Positions 1 to 10,504 of a DNA stretch of 64,000 nt are shown here, in pieces. This stretch comes from Dermacentor variabilis (lineage: Eukaryota > Arthropoda > Arachnida > Ixodida > Ixodidae). Location of the stretch: assembly GCF_050947875.1 (NCBI RefSeq), contig NC_134570.1:202443750-202507749 (forward strand). Reading direction: 5' to 3'. Every line of letters starts with the position of its first letter. Within the stretch, counting starts at the first letter, position 1. The position numbers were made by a program, and so were the translations under genes. The notes below the pieces were generated by a model, which searched no databases, was not told the origin of the DNA, and was given only the letters and a program-made list of their open reading frames with translations.

Positions 1-415
1 CTAGCTATGATTATAACCTTTCTGCACGCTGCAACCGCGGCATCGAGAGAGCATTTATTGCGAACTCCTGTATGGAAATAAACATTGATTATCGAAAATG
101 GGGCGCATCCAGGAAGCGTTACATCCAATGCGAGAATCTCACTTTCAGTGGCGAATGACTGGTGATTAATTTTAGCTCTATGCGAAATTTTTGTTGAGAA
201 GAAAAATGCTAATCTCCCTCAACAAGAAGGACGATCTAGACGAAAACTGCGATAATTCTTTAAATGATAACTCTTTTCTGTGGATAACCAAATTTCTTGC
301 AGAATAATGAAATCAGGAGAAACATCTTCACAGAGATATAAGAGATCAGCAGCTGCAGCAAAAATGGCACGACAGCTCTACTGCAGCACTTTCAACCTTC
401 CTATGTTGACGATTT
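1..415 (-). pseudogene. LINE ORF2, N-terminal endonuclease part (cut by window edge)
   Basis: The minus strand reads as the start of an apurinic-type endonuclease (EN) of a non-LTR retrotransposon ORF2. After a Q-stop-S-C-R-A start (the stop sits where these ENs normally have the W of QWN) come CEDVSPDFIILQEIWLS, containing the LQE(T)W magnesium-site motif, and a later FSIINVYF strand. EN nicks target DNA for target-primed reverse transcription. The frame needs at least one shift near 225, so this copy is dead. It follows ORF1 (401-1740) directly, as in a standard ORF1-ORF2 LINE. The rest lies beyond the left edge. Jockey/I-group placement is inferred from the EN and the zinc-knuckle ORF1. 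Confidence 0.72.
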
Positions 416-1740
416 TCCGGCAGAATTAACTGCTGTCTGTAGAGTGTTATCCTTTAGGAAATCATCCTTTGAGAAGCTCTTATTTTCACTCTTTTTAGCT
501 TTTAGTTTGTGGAGGGTAGTAGCTCTCGGGGAGCATGGAGAACCACGGCGTTTACAAGTTCTAGAATCCAAATCCATGTTCTCCATGGTATCTCAACCGG
601 ATTCGTGACTGTGAAAGCCCTCATATTCTACATGAGTGTCGGGAGCCTCGGAGGCATCAGTACTGCGAGGCGAGGCCTCTGCCCATACGTGTTTCTCTAT
701 GTTCTGTTTAGAGACTGTGATTTCAGAAGCAACACTTGGACGCGCAGTAACATGGAAAAGTTGCGACAACTGAGAGGTGAGAACTTGCCCAAAGGTCTCT
801 GAAAGGTTCGTAAATAAGCTGTCAAGGGCTTTTGCCATAGCTTTCTCTACGGCAGCAGCTACATCATCAAGAGATGCATTCATTGTTTTGGAGTGACGAG
901 CAGCATCTTCAGCATAGCCCATGATTTCTCTAATGAAAGTGCACGAGTTTCACGACGCGAACACAGTTTCCGTTCGATAATTTTTAGAATTTCGAGCTCT
1001 TGGTCTCTCGCAGGGCATTGCGCACAGTCCGCAGGGTGGGAACCTTTCCACAAACAGCATCGTTCGCTCTGTCAGGAACACGTTTTTCCATCGTGGCCTT
1101 CTCCGCAAATGCGGCGCCGAAGCTCTGATCGACATCCCTCAATACTGTGGCCATATCGCCAACACTGAACGCATTGCACTGGGCGGGGAGAAATTGCTTC
1201 CACCCTGTATATTAATGATCTCTGACGGCCTATTTGTGCCTGCAAAGGTGACAATAACCGACTCTATAGGGGCTTTTTGATCCTCACAAACGCGTGAACA
1301 TCGGTAGATGGATACGGCACCTGCCGGGGAGAACATCTGCGGCACCTCGGAAGCACAGACTCGCGTCGACTCCATGAACTAGCCCCTTAACGCAAGCTAG
1401 ACGAGCAGGAATAAAAGGCCTCACCGGGTGATTCGCGAACATTTCGCACTTCAGAAGGTCGGAGACACAGGTATTGTCTGGCGAACAACATAGAATGCCC
1501 CCTCGCATAAATTGCCGAACATCAGTTATGCCTTGGAAATGCGGGGTTGCTTTCCGCAGCTCTTCTTGAATCACCTTTGGATTCTTCACGCGGATGAATC
1601 CCCCATTTGTCGGCACTAGGGCCACTGGAACGCTGTGAATACCACTGCGCAAGAAAGCTTCTATAGGAATGTCATTAGTGGGAAGCGAAGCCGTCCAGAG
1701 AAAAGATCTCTGGCCGGGAAAAGAACGAGACATTAGGAAC
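401..1740 (-). pseudogene. LINE ORF1 (gag-like, zinc-knuckle), frameshifted
   Basis: This is an ORF1 nucleic-acid-binding protein broken across at least four frames. In minus order: an N-terminal domain (1735-1290), a middle piece with VIVTFAGTNRP (1375-1140), a CCHC knuckle CVQCWRYGHSIEGC followed by a second degenerate Cys/His box (1254-1072), a Cys-rich region (1135-950), and a C-terminal helical and acidic tail (922-401) ending just before the ORF2 endonuclease. Knuckle-bearing ORF1 proteins coat LINE RNA in the transposition complex. The gag-like fold with CCHC boxes is typical of Jockey/I-group elements. Breaks near 1290, 1140, 1072 and 940 make it a pseudogene. Confidence 0.75.
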
Positions 1741-1888
1741 TCACAATCAGGTTGACGGCGCAATAAGAGGAAAGTACAAAACAAAACCAAAGGAAATTAA
1801 ACCACCCGATACTTGACCGATTCCCCGCAGCGAACGAACCAAGTGTAGCGTCAGGAAACGAGCGCGCACAAGCCCCGGCTGCCACCTT
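1741..1888 (-). other. probable 5' UTR of the LINE ending at 1888
   Basis: This non-coding GC-rich stretch lies upstream of the ORF1 start on the minus strand. It ends abruptly where the duplicated unit begins (1892), so the LINE probably reaches close to its true 5' end here. LINE 5' UTRs usually carry an internal promoter, but no specific motif is assigned. Confidence 0.4.
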
Positions 1889-2389
1889 TTCGCCCGGGTT
1901 CGAAGGTTGCGGTTTCTCAGAAACAACTTCTTTTTCTTTCTCTTCGATACACACGTGTTCGGTGCCTCAGTTGTCTGTCAGAGTTTATGTTAGTACTCGT
2001 ATCGCACCCCTGTTTAAGGTCGCTCTCTGTTTGTTATTGTTTTAATTTTTTTTTTGTTTTTACGTTGTTTTTCGGGTGCACACGCGCTCCTGATTTATAT
2101 AAGCTTGGAGTTTGTTACATTAAATTATCAGTTGTCCGTACCGCTTCGTATGGTCCCATTTTTTTAGCCTCATGTTTTGCTCGCCGTAACTTCGCAATAT
2201 TACGAATGACCAACTGGCCAAGACCCACACTCTGCAATATTTTTTTATGAATATAGTCAGCGAACCGTTTATCGTCTTCTGAAGTCATGCGGCGTATTTT
2301 CCGCACTCAATCAGTAGTAAATTTCATCCGTAGATGTTGAAACGGGCGACGAACGCGGTTTTTTACTATCCTATATTAGTGGCTATGGA

Positions 2390-2950
2390 AATTATCCCTT
2401 TGATAGTTAAAAATAAAAAACCACATATATTCTCCTACCTCCTGAACGATTTCATCGATTCTCGATACGGGACTAAGGGTTGATTTGTTAATAATATATA
2501 TACTGCAGAGGTGAAACAATGAAGCTAAAGCTTCTTTCGCAGGCATCGTAAGGAGCAACGCAAAAGGCAAAGCAAAAGGTTTAATTACCACCTGCAGCAT
2601 TCCTTGAAGCTTGTGTTTTAATCAGACCTTCTTCCTTTGGCAGATGCCTTTTTTCTAAAGATAGTGCTGTAGCGTAACAGAAAACGTAACTCAATGGCCG
2701 CTGTGGCTTATATATATCAACGAATGCACGAAAGGTCTGAAAACTTCAATGGAACGTCCTCTGCAGTGACTATTTTACTCTCAGCTTTTTTAGGAAACTT
2801 GAAGCTGACAAAGACCTCTTCTTCGGGGATCACCAATATCGAATCACTTAATGTTGGTTCAACTGTACAAAGCAGCTTGCAGTTTACCCAAATGTACACT
2901 TCAATATTAGTGCCAGTGTGTTTGCAGATAATACCACGTGTCTAGAGCTC
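2390..2950 (-). pseudogene. coding-like remnant of unrecognised protein (duplicated-unit copy 1)
   Basis: The minus strand from about 2945 reads as a coherent frame with IEVYIWVN, CTVEPTLSDS and VIPEEEVFVSFKFPKK, then ESKIVTAEDVPLKFSDL (2899-2717). The same residues appear in the second copy near 36080-35890, where a one-base loss in the T run breaks the frame. A further open stretch lies at 2600-2376. Conservation of frame in two diverged copies suggests a once-coding exon. I recognise no family, and the function is unknown. Confidence 0.4.
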
Positions 2951-3134
2951 TACAAAGCTCGTCTAGCAAGCATCCGCAGAACTATTCCTCCATTCAGTTC
3001 AAGAAATGTTTTTCATGGGATGTTTTTGACATATCAAACAACTTCCATGCGTTACCACATAGAAAAGGTGTTATAAAATGAATGTAGTCTTCATCGGTTG
3101 TGCATTGGCTTCTGCTACAGGGATATGTTTAATA

Positions 3135-3580
3135 ATCGAGCTACACAGCTACGCCATAGCAGCTACCATCGAAGGTATCTCGTGTCGCAAAAATAATTTG
3201 GAGTTTTGCTGACATACTCGCTGCTGATACATGATATCTTATGAGCTGCTGCTCTTGTGCCATAATTTGCATTTGAAGTAGTACGTTAATGGAAAATCTC
3301 GTATTTGAGTTAATGACATTTGCTGGCGTCCGCATTTCTATTGGCGGTGGGACACCACCTAATTGAGCTGACGGACGGCTAAAATGGATGGTGCAAGCCA
3401 CACAATTTTTGACGTGACTAGGTCATCTACAGCAGCTCTGGTGACGTTGGAAACTTTCTCCAGAAGACTCTGGTTCGTAGGGTCTTCCGGCAACTCAACA
3501 TATCTGTCGTCATCTGTTTGGAAGCTCATGACGACCGGTCATGCCTGACGGCCCGTGATGTCGAGCTTGGTCTCCATTTG
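3135..3580 (-). pseudogene. coding-like exon of unrecognised protein (duplicated-unit copy 1)
   Basis: The minus strand encodes DRYVELPEDPTNQSLLEKV and AAVDDLVT, then after a short frame break SAQLGGVPPPIEMRTPANVI, NTRFSINVLLQMQIM and AKLQIIFATRD. The second copy (36770-36330) keeps the first part and the middle part in one frame. Q-rich and helical segments are visible but no catalytic motif. It may belong to the same gene as the remnants at 2390-2950 and 4270-4640. Family unknown. Confidence 0.45.
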
Positions 3581-4269
3581 CAGGGTGCCAGGTCTTGGCT
3601 GGCACTACTGTAAGTTTTCTACGGAATGAATCATATGATGAATACTTAACGATGATTATCATCTTAAAGGCGGTGGTACCTACTTAGTCATGCGGATGGT
3701 AGAAAAATGGGTGAATTTAGGAAATGTGCGTCAGGTAATATTATTTAAACTATACCTGAAAAATAAGTGAAATCAAGTACATAGGTTTTCTCGAAATTTC
3801 ATTCTGGGAGAACACAAGAAAGGAAAAAAAAACTAAGAAAATAATATATATCTAAAGAAGACGAGGAGCAATGAAACAAATTGCTGGTGGATTCAACAGT
3901 AAGACGATTTTATTCCCAACTGAATTTCGTTAAGGCGATATATACTTCCATCTGTCAGCCTCCCCGAACTCAAACCTTGCATTACAGCAGAAAAGAACAG
4001 TACAATGGCAGGCATATATACCGCAGTTTAATTTGTAGAGTTCGTTTCCTCTATGAGGAAAGAGGCTAACAGTCACGTGAGTAGTTACCCGTTGCTTGTT
4101 GTTTGTTTCAGAAGTGGTTGAAAGCCGAAATCACCGGAACAGATCGGTGTAGTTGTGAGGTACGACGTGACATCCCTGTCTGGTCAATGTTAATTCCATA
4201 TTTAGTGTTTGAAAAAGTGTCCTAACTGAATTGTAGGTTCTGGAAGTCAGTGTAGACTGTAATACTTCA

Positions 4270-4640
4270 TTTTTCAATCAATTGTGTCTACCTTGGAAGC
4301 CCGGTGGAATGTGTTTCGTCACAAGGGTAGCTCGAAAACAGCAGCCACGCGCTTTGGCTGGTCGCGCCGCAAATGCACTGGGCATGTGCCAGTCTTCAGT
4401 GACCATCTTTCACGTCAAAGTTTTAGCAGCTGCCCAATGAATTCAACAGGTAAGTGCCCCTCTGCAATGAACTCTCGCGCCACCTTGGGATACGTGAGCA
4501 AGTCACACTGTGCTTGCAGCAAGCGAGGGAACAAATATCAGCGTTCCATGGCAGCCTCGCCCCGCGGCTCTCATCTCGGAGGTTTTGCGCGATCTCCTCG
4601 ACAGTGCCTTTAGATGCTGCACCTTGTGCTGAAAAAGAGC
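4270..4640 (-). pseudogene. coding-like exon of unrecognised protein (duplicated-unit copy 1)
   Basis: On the minus strand the motif VTEDWHMPSAF and flanking residues can be read across frameshifts. The second copy (37830-37390) gives a longer clean frame with LAWKTVTEDWHMPSAF, AAVFEQRLGLNTFRRVSKVH and TIDGKMMYYTLH. The amino-acid level is better preserved than expected for random DNA, so this was probably coding. No family recognised. Confidence 0.4.
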
Positions 4641-5204
4641 GAGAGTGGAGCCCGATTGCCGCATGGCGCCCGCGAGTGCGTAACGCGTTTAAGAGACCAC
4701 GCGCAGGCTTCGCTGCGCAGTAACGCTAGATGGCGCCGAGTGTTCGTAGGGTAGCCTGAATGTGGAGTACTGTTGCCGTACACGCCTCATACGTAACTCG
4801 TTTCGACGGTGGAAATGCCTTTTGTCGTCAGGTTCTTCCAATGCTGAACGCGTTACTGTCGACTGCCCCATCGTGAGGTGGTTTCTGCGTAATTTCTTTA
4901 ATATCCTGAAGGAAACATTTAATACTGCATTTGTCATTACCCAGGCATTTAAAATATCGTTTACGTCATTATATCATCAATATGCACATTTAACGAACCT
5001 AGTAACAACTGTCTGACAATCGGCTGCGGAGTGTCAAAACATGCAAATGGAATTCTAAAAACTAAAGCTGGCTGTCTAATAAAGATCGACTGAGGCGGTC
5101 TTAGTGGACATTTATATAGGGTGGTCTTTTAGCTGCGTCACATTAAAAAAAGTTACCGCCCATCCATTCTGTGAAGAAGGATGGCCAGCCAAGCTGTGTA
5201 TGTG

Positions 5205-5355
5205 GGCCCCCTAAGGCCTGCTTTACCTCCAGCGCAGATAAGCTCGGCGTTACACTAGCTTCGGCATCGGCCCACGTATGGGGAGGGCTTAACGCCTCCT
5301 TCACCTCCACCGCGGGTCGGGTTGCACTATCTCCGTAATCGGTCCACGTATCGGG
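5205..5355. repeat. two-unit GC-rich tandem repeat (~73 bp period)
   Basis: Two imperfect units (about 5209-5283 and 5284-5355) share a motif like GCCTNCTTYACCTCCAGCG, then a cggyccacgtatsggg end. They sit at the left edge of the insertion into the duplicated unit, just before the RTE fragment. Origin unknown. Confidence 0.5.
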
Positions 5356-5459
5356 AGTATTTCGCTTAGCCCGCCGACCACACGAAAATTTTCTTGGGCG
5401 GTAGAGGTATGACTGCTGGTATCTTTACTGAATCAAATATCGTAGAGATATTGTGTAAT

Positions 5460-6465
5460 CAAGGAGTACAGACCACTTACGTAAATCTACAGCGATTCCG
5501 CAACCTCCTTAATTCTAAATAACAAGAGTAAGAAGATACCTACCTATAAGGAAAGGGGTCAGACCAGGATACAATCTCTCCAACGCTATTCATTGCGTGC
5601 TTGGAAGAAGTAGTCAAGCTATGAAACTTGGAAGGTTTAGGTTTAAGGATCAACGGCAAATACCTCAGCAACTCAGCAACACTGCAGACGAGTTACAGCA
5701 AATTATTGAGGACTTTAACAGGGAGAGTGTAAAAGTGGGGTTGAAGATTATTATGCAGGAGATAAAGATAATAATGAATAACCGGGCAAGGGAACTGGAG
5801 TTTAGCATCGCAAGTCAGCCTCTAGAGTCTGTCAAGTAGTACGTTTATGTAAGTCAATTAATCACAGCGAACCCTGACCATGAGAAGGAAATTCACAGAA
5901 GAATACAAATGGGTTGGATCGTATACGGCAGACATCGTGAGCTCCTGACTGGAAGTTTACCGTCATCATTGAAAAGGAAGGTATACAATCAGTGCTTTTT
6001 ACCGGTGCTGAAATATGGGGCAGAGGCCTGGAGGCTGACAAAGAAGCTTGAGAACAAGCAAAGGACCGCGCAAAGAGTGATAGAGCGAAGAATTCTTGGC
6101 ATAACTTTAAGAGACCGAAACAAAGCGTTTTGGATCAGAGAGCAAACGGGTATAGACGATATTCTAATTGACATTACCAGAAAAAAATGTTGCTGGGCAG
6201 GTCATGTAATGCGCAGATTAGATGACCGTTGGACCATTAGGGTAACAGAATGGTTACCAAGAGAAGGCAAGCGCAGTAGAGGACGGCAGAAGACTAGGTG
6301 GTGCGACGAAATTAGGAAATTTGCTGTGCTTGTTGGAATCGTTTAGCGCAGGACAGTAGTTTTGGATATCGGAGGGAGGGGCCTTCGTCCTGCAGGGGAT
6401 ATAAAATAGTATGATGATGATGATAATGATTATAATGATGATGGTGTGATGATGATGATGGTAGA
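5460..6465 (+). pseudogene. RTE-type LINE fragment (3' half of reverse transcriptase)
   Basis: The plus strand shows the RTE-style RT C-terminus: KIPTYK, then shifted-frame TISPTLFIACLEEV, NTADELQQ, MNNRARELEFSI, then from 5909 RHRELLTGSLPSSLKRKVYN, LKYGAEAW, WAGHVMRR and KRSRGRQKTRW. RT copies element RNA into DNA at the nick. The FADD catalytic box expected between LSN and LSNTADEL is missing, with a tandem CTCAGCAA/CTCAGCAAC left at 5664-5680. A stop at 5837 splits the frame. The copy is 5'-truncated and ends in a short-repeat tail (6395-6465), as RTE elements do. Confidence 0.85.
6395..6465 (+). repeat. ATG/GAT-rich simple-repeat tail of the RTE element
   Basis: A run of atgatgatgatgataatgat-like triplets directly follows the RT stop and short 3' UTR. 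RTE elements characteristically end in short tandem repeats rather than poly(A), so I read this as the element's 3' terminus, not an independent microsatellite. Confidence 0.65.
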
Positions 6466-6782
6466 GGTATACAGCTTCACTGTAAATTTGCCTGAGGTAG
6501 ACTGCACAATTCAGTTTCAGTTTCAGTTTATTGATGCGTTTGAAATGTTTTACAGAAGTAACTCTAGGAGGTCCCATAGTCAAACACTGGGGAGGGACCT
6601 CCAACAATAAATACATAGAAAAAGTGTACTTAATGCGGTTAACAACAGCAGTAGCAATCCTAGGAATAGAAAGTATTAACAAACAAAGTCGAGTCTTAGT
6701 AATAACAATAAAGTATAAACACGAAAAGCAGATCCAAGGAGTATTATTCGACATACAGAAGCGTAAAAAATATACAACACAA

Positions 6783-8599
6783 TCACTTTCCCAAGAAGTG
6801 GTGACGAATTTTCCTCTTAAATAAATGAATGGAAGGAGATGATTTAATGGAGGGTGGTAGTGAATTCCATATTGATGTTGCCAAAAAGTTCGCAGTAAGT
6901 TTGCCGTAGTAAGTCCTTGGTTTCGGTAGGAGGTAGTTATTATTGTGTGAAAATCTAGTGCCAGTGAAATGGGGGGTTTGGTCTTTTGATATCAACGAAA
7001 TTGGTAATTCTCCTCGACAAAATTTATAGGTCAGGACACTAAGACAACATTTATTTAAATCCACTACGTACAAAATATTATATGTGCGGAGTAATGGCAG
7101 AGCACTACATGAAAAATGGCTGTAACTGATTATTCTCAAAGCTTGGTTTTGTGTGTGTTGCAGGGGTGCCAAGTGAGTTGCGTAAGTATTACGCCAAGAA
7201 GAAATGCAGTAAGAGATGTGGCTGTCAATAAATGCGTAGTAGAGTGAAATTAATATACGTATAGGAAAATAGCGGCGGACTTTGATTAGTATTCTGATAC
7301 CATATGCTGCTTTACGCGTTAATAAGGATATGTGATTTGTAAATTTCAAATGATTGTCGAGTTCAACTCCCAGAAATGTTGCATGGTCAACAGCCTGAAG
7401 CGAAGTCGGACCATTGTTAATGCATGGCTTCTCCTGTACACTTCTTTGCGCGGATGAAAAAATTACAAATTTCGATTTAGTAGCATTTATACTGAGCATA
7501 TTATCTCGGCACCAATTAACGATTTCAACCACGTCGGCATTAAGGTAAGATATTAGCGATTCCAAGGAAGTGTTAGAAGAATAAATTGTTGTGTCGTCAG
7601 TGTATAAAATACAACTGTAATGTGTAATGTATTCTGGAAGGTCATTGATGTACACGAGGAATGAAATTGGCCCTAGTATTGAGCCTTGTCGAACCCCTAT
7701 GTTAGTTAGTATGGCACGCGAATGTGTATCAGAAATAGAGACGATATGTTTTCGATCATGTAAATAACCGCGAATTAAGGAAAGTGCTGGACCACACACG
7801 CCAACAGCGTTTCGTTTAGCAAAAAGTATGTCATGATTTAATGAATCGAATGCTTTAGAAAAATCAATAAACAAGGTAGCAGCCAATTTACTTGTGTCAA
7901 TGGCTGTTTTAAGATGATCGGTTAAAGTAATGCGCGCTAATCCAGTTGAATAACCAGATCGAAAGCCAAATTGATTAGAGGACAAAATGCCGTACTTTGC
8001 GAAATAGCTAGTTAAACGTACTACGAATAACTTTTCAATTATCTTGCTGAAAAATGATAAAATAGATATAGGGCGGTAGTTTAATAACGAGTTCTTGCTA
8101 CCCTTCTTGAAAACAAGAATAATTTTGGCGATTTTTAAGCAGCTAGGAAAGACGCCAGTTTCGAAGATTAGATTTGTTATGTGTGATAGTGTGTCACTGA
8201 TAAGATGAGCTATAAGCTTTACATGAGATGAGTTGAAGTTATCTAAACCAGCTCCAGTGTTCTTTAAGCTCAGAATGGTCATGCGCACTTCTTCTGGGGA
8301 AACTGGACCGAGAAAAAACTGTGTGGCAAACGATGATAAGCCTTGTCGATGTGAACTGAGAGACGTGGCTGGTCGGGGCAAAAAGAAACGACAAAGGCGT
8401 TAGCAATGGCTGAAGAATTATTAAGGGTTTGTTCCCCAACTTGAATAGCAGTTATGGCGGGATTTGGCGATGTTCTATTTAAAAATTCATTGATAATTTT
8501 CCACTGTTTTTTAGAATCGTTGCCAGAACGGTCAATTTCCTTTTCATAATACCGATTTTTAGGGTTTTTAAGAAGCCTGCTCAAAATATTCGAGTACAC
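6783..8599 (-). pseudogene. LINE ORF2 reverse transcriptase domain (L2/CR1-like)
   Basis: The RT palm blocks are in order: NYRPISILSFFSKIIEK, NQFGFRSGYST, ATLFIDFSKAFDSLNHDI, GVRQGSILGPISFLVYINDL and CILYTDDTTIY, then the thumb region with TFLGVELD and a C-terminal domain ending at 6783. The frame is open for 532 codons (8381-6783). An upstream pre-RT segment (8599-8400) is in another frame. The active-site box is YTDD rather than YADD, and GVPQG has become GVRQG, so activity is doubtful. No RNase H is seen, as expected for this group. Confidence 0.85.
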
Positions 8600-8650
8600 T
8601 TGTAACGACTGAGCAGGGTCAAATTAAATGGCTTCTTTTTTTTGTTTTTT

Positions 8651-9640
8651 TTAAAGACTGTCTTTTCTGCGCACGCATTTGAGAAGATTATCAGTCATCC
8701 ACGGACAACGTTGAAAAGCGAACCTTTTCTTACTCGTGGTTATTGTGGTTGATTCTGAAGTAGCGTTAGAAATTATATTGTAAAACAATTCGAAGACGAT
8801 TTCTCGATAATTTTGTGACGTAACGGGGTACCAATTAACTTCGGCGATTTTCCTAACAAATGAAGTTTTGTCGAGATTTTTTCTTTTAACATGCATATCT
8901 GGAATATTCATATTGGAATTTATACGCACGAATATTGGATAATGATCAGTTAGTGAAACTTCAATGACACCAGACCCAGGAGTAACCATAAGATTCGACA
9001 ATGCATGGTCAATTAGTGTATCCGGACCATTTATATTCCGCCGAGTAGGTACAGTTACAAGCGATTTGAGGCCATGCCCATTCAAAGTATCTGTATAAGC
9101 AGTGTATGATGAACTGTGAACATCTAAAAGATTAATATTGATGTCACCCATAATAATGATGTTTTTACATTCTAGCGATAGCGTGTGCAAAACATGGTTT
9201 AGTTCTAAACAAAAATCATTAAAGGATGACGACGGCGATCGATAAATAGAACCAACCACTAAATTTTTGGCGTCAATATCGAGAAATGATGCGTTCAGCT
9301 CAATCCACACTGATTCGCAATTTACTTGATTAGTTGTTAAGTCCCGACGCCTGGAATATTCTAACTCTGATGGAATGAAGACAGCTACGCCGCCATGACA
9401 GCTGTCACTCCGGTGACAGTATTCTGGTGTATAAAATGAAAAAGAGAACAAGTTGTTATCGGCATTGCGGAGCCAGGTTTCACTAACACATATGATCGAG
9501 AAGTGGTGCTGACTGGATGATAGGAAATGATAAATGTCACCAAATGTTTCCGTAAGCTGCGTGCATTAAAATGTACGAGGGATCGGCAAGGAGGCTTAAG
9601 GTAAGAATGTAGTTCGGACGGTGTGAAGTATGAAGCCATA
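8651..9640 (-). pseudogene. LINE ORF2 endonuclease domain (L2/CR1-like)
   Basis: The minus-strand frame contains the EN strand motifs GGVAVFIPSELEYS, VVGSIYRSPSSSF, IIIMGDININLLD, TLIDHALSNL and EVSLTDHYPIFV, covering the GD-N and SDH-type catalytic boxes (here TDH). A frame change near 9450 separates the N-terminal strand (9639-9385) from the rest. EN nicks the target strand that primes reverse transcription. It continues into the RT region with a break around 8640. Confidence 0.82.
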
Positions 9641-9659
9641 AGAGGTCTGTTGGGGACGG

Positions 9660-10433
9660 ATTGACATTATGCATGTGATTCAGGTTAAGAGATAACAGAA
9701 AGGTCCGCTTCACAGTTAATGCGGTGAACTCGGCTGTCTTCGGACTTGCGTGCGTTAATACAGCAATTCTTAGTCCATAGGAAGCGCCATCCTTTTTCTT
9801 TCTCGAGTGCTAAGGCCTGAGCAAACAGCCTCTTGTTGTCAGGAGTAAGGTGTTTGTTAATGAAGATGGGCCCTGCGTTCTCTCCAGAGAAACCAAGACT
9901 GCCGGTAATTCATCCTGGCCTTGCGAGCCTTTGCCAGGAAATCATTTTTTTAGCGAGGGAGCAAAACCTAGCAATAATATTTTGATGACCTGATTTAGTG
10001 GGCACACGATGTGCTATCTCGATCTCGACCGGAGCAAGAGAGCATGCCGCCTTATCCGCAATGGCAGTTACAATAGAATGCAGTCTTCATCTTTTGTAAA
10101 TGGTATTCCTTTGATCTCAACATTGTTGATTCTAGAATACTGTTCCATCTCGGCTACCCTTTCTTTAAGGGCTTCATTTTCTGATTTCAGAGCCTTGTTT
10201 GATGCCGATAGATCAGTTTGCTGCGTACGCGTTTTCTCGACAATTTCATTTAGCATGGTCAGACTGCCATCCATGCCAGAAACTTGGGTACGCAGGGTGC
10301 TGTTATCCAGTCCAGCTTCCTGCAGCTTCCCTTTCACATCGGAAACAAGTTTCTCGACCAGTTTTTGCAATCTATCTTGAAATTGCGCCTCGAGATCATC
10401 GAGTCGCATGGCCAACTCCGCATTGGTAGGCAT
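9660..10433 (-). pseudogene. LINE ORF1: coiled coil plus Baculo_FP-like C-terminal domain
   Basis: The first 121 codons (10433-10068) open with MPTNAELAMRLDDLEAQF and form a long heptad-rich coiled coil (DLSASNKALKSENEALKERV), followed by YSRINNVEIKGIPF. In a shifted frame the C-terminal half reads IAHRVPTKSGHQNIIARF, then a stretch like ENAGPIFINKHLTPDNKRLF and RINCEADLSVIS (about 10060-9660). This order matches the Baculo_FP-type ORF1 found in many CR1/L2 elements. The role is RNA binding and trimerisation in the ribonucleoprotein. At least two frameshifts. Confidence 0.7.
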
Positions 10434-10504
10434 AATGGAAAAGCAACTAGAGAAACGATAGAGTGCGAAACGCGAATGCAGCAGCCATTGATCTCATTGA
10501 TCTC

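Larger units (their letters stand above)
1892..5150. repeat. duplicated unit, copy 1, left part
   Basis: Base-by-base similarity to 35059-38340 is high and collinear, starting at gggttcgaaggtt and losing alignment after about 5150. Differences are point changes and small indels. Copy 1 continues at 10505 after an insertion. Minus-strand coding-like stretches are shared by both copies. No terminal inverted repeats or target duplications were found, so it could be a segmental duplication or two copies of an unrecognised large transposon. Confidence 0.85.
6490..10500 (-). mobile_element. near full-length L2/CR1-like LINE inserted in duplicated unit copy 1
   Basis: In minus order: ORF1 (10433-9660), endonuclease (9640-8651), reverse transcriptase (8599-6783) and a short 3' UTR ending in a (CTGAAA)n-type repeat near 6530-6510. 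Both ORFs keep long frames (RT 532 codons open, EN 266 codons open) with only a few breaks, so it is one of the younger elements here. The copy of the host unit at 35059-40195 lacks it. L2/CR1 placement rests on the ORF1 type, RT signature and repeat tail, and is not certain. Confidence 0.8.
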
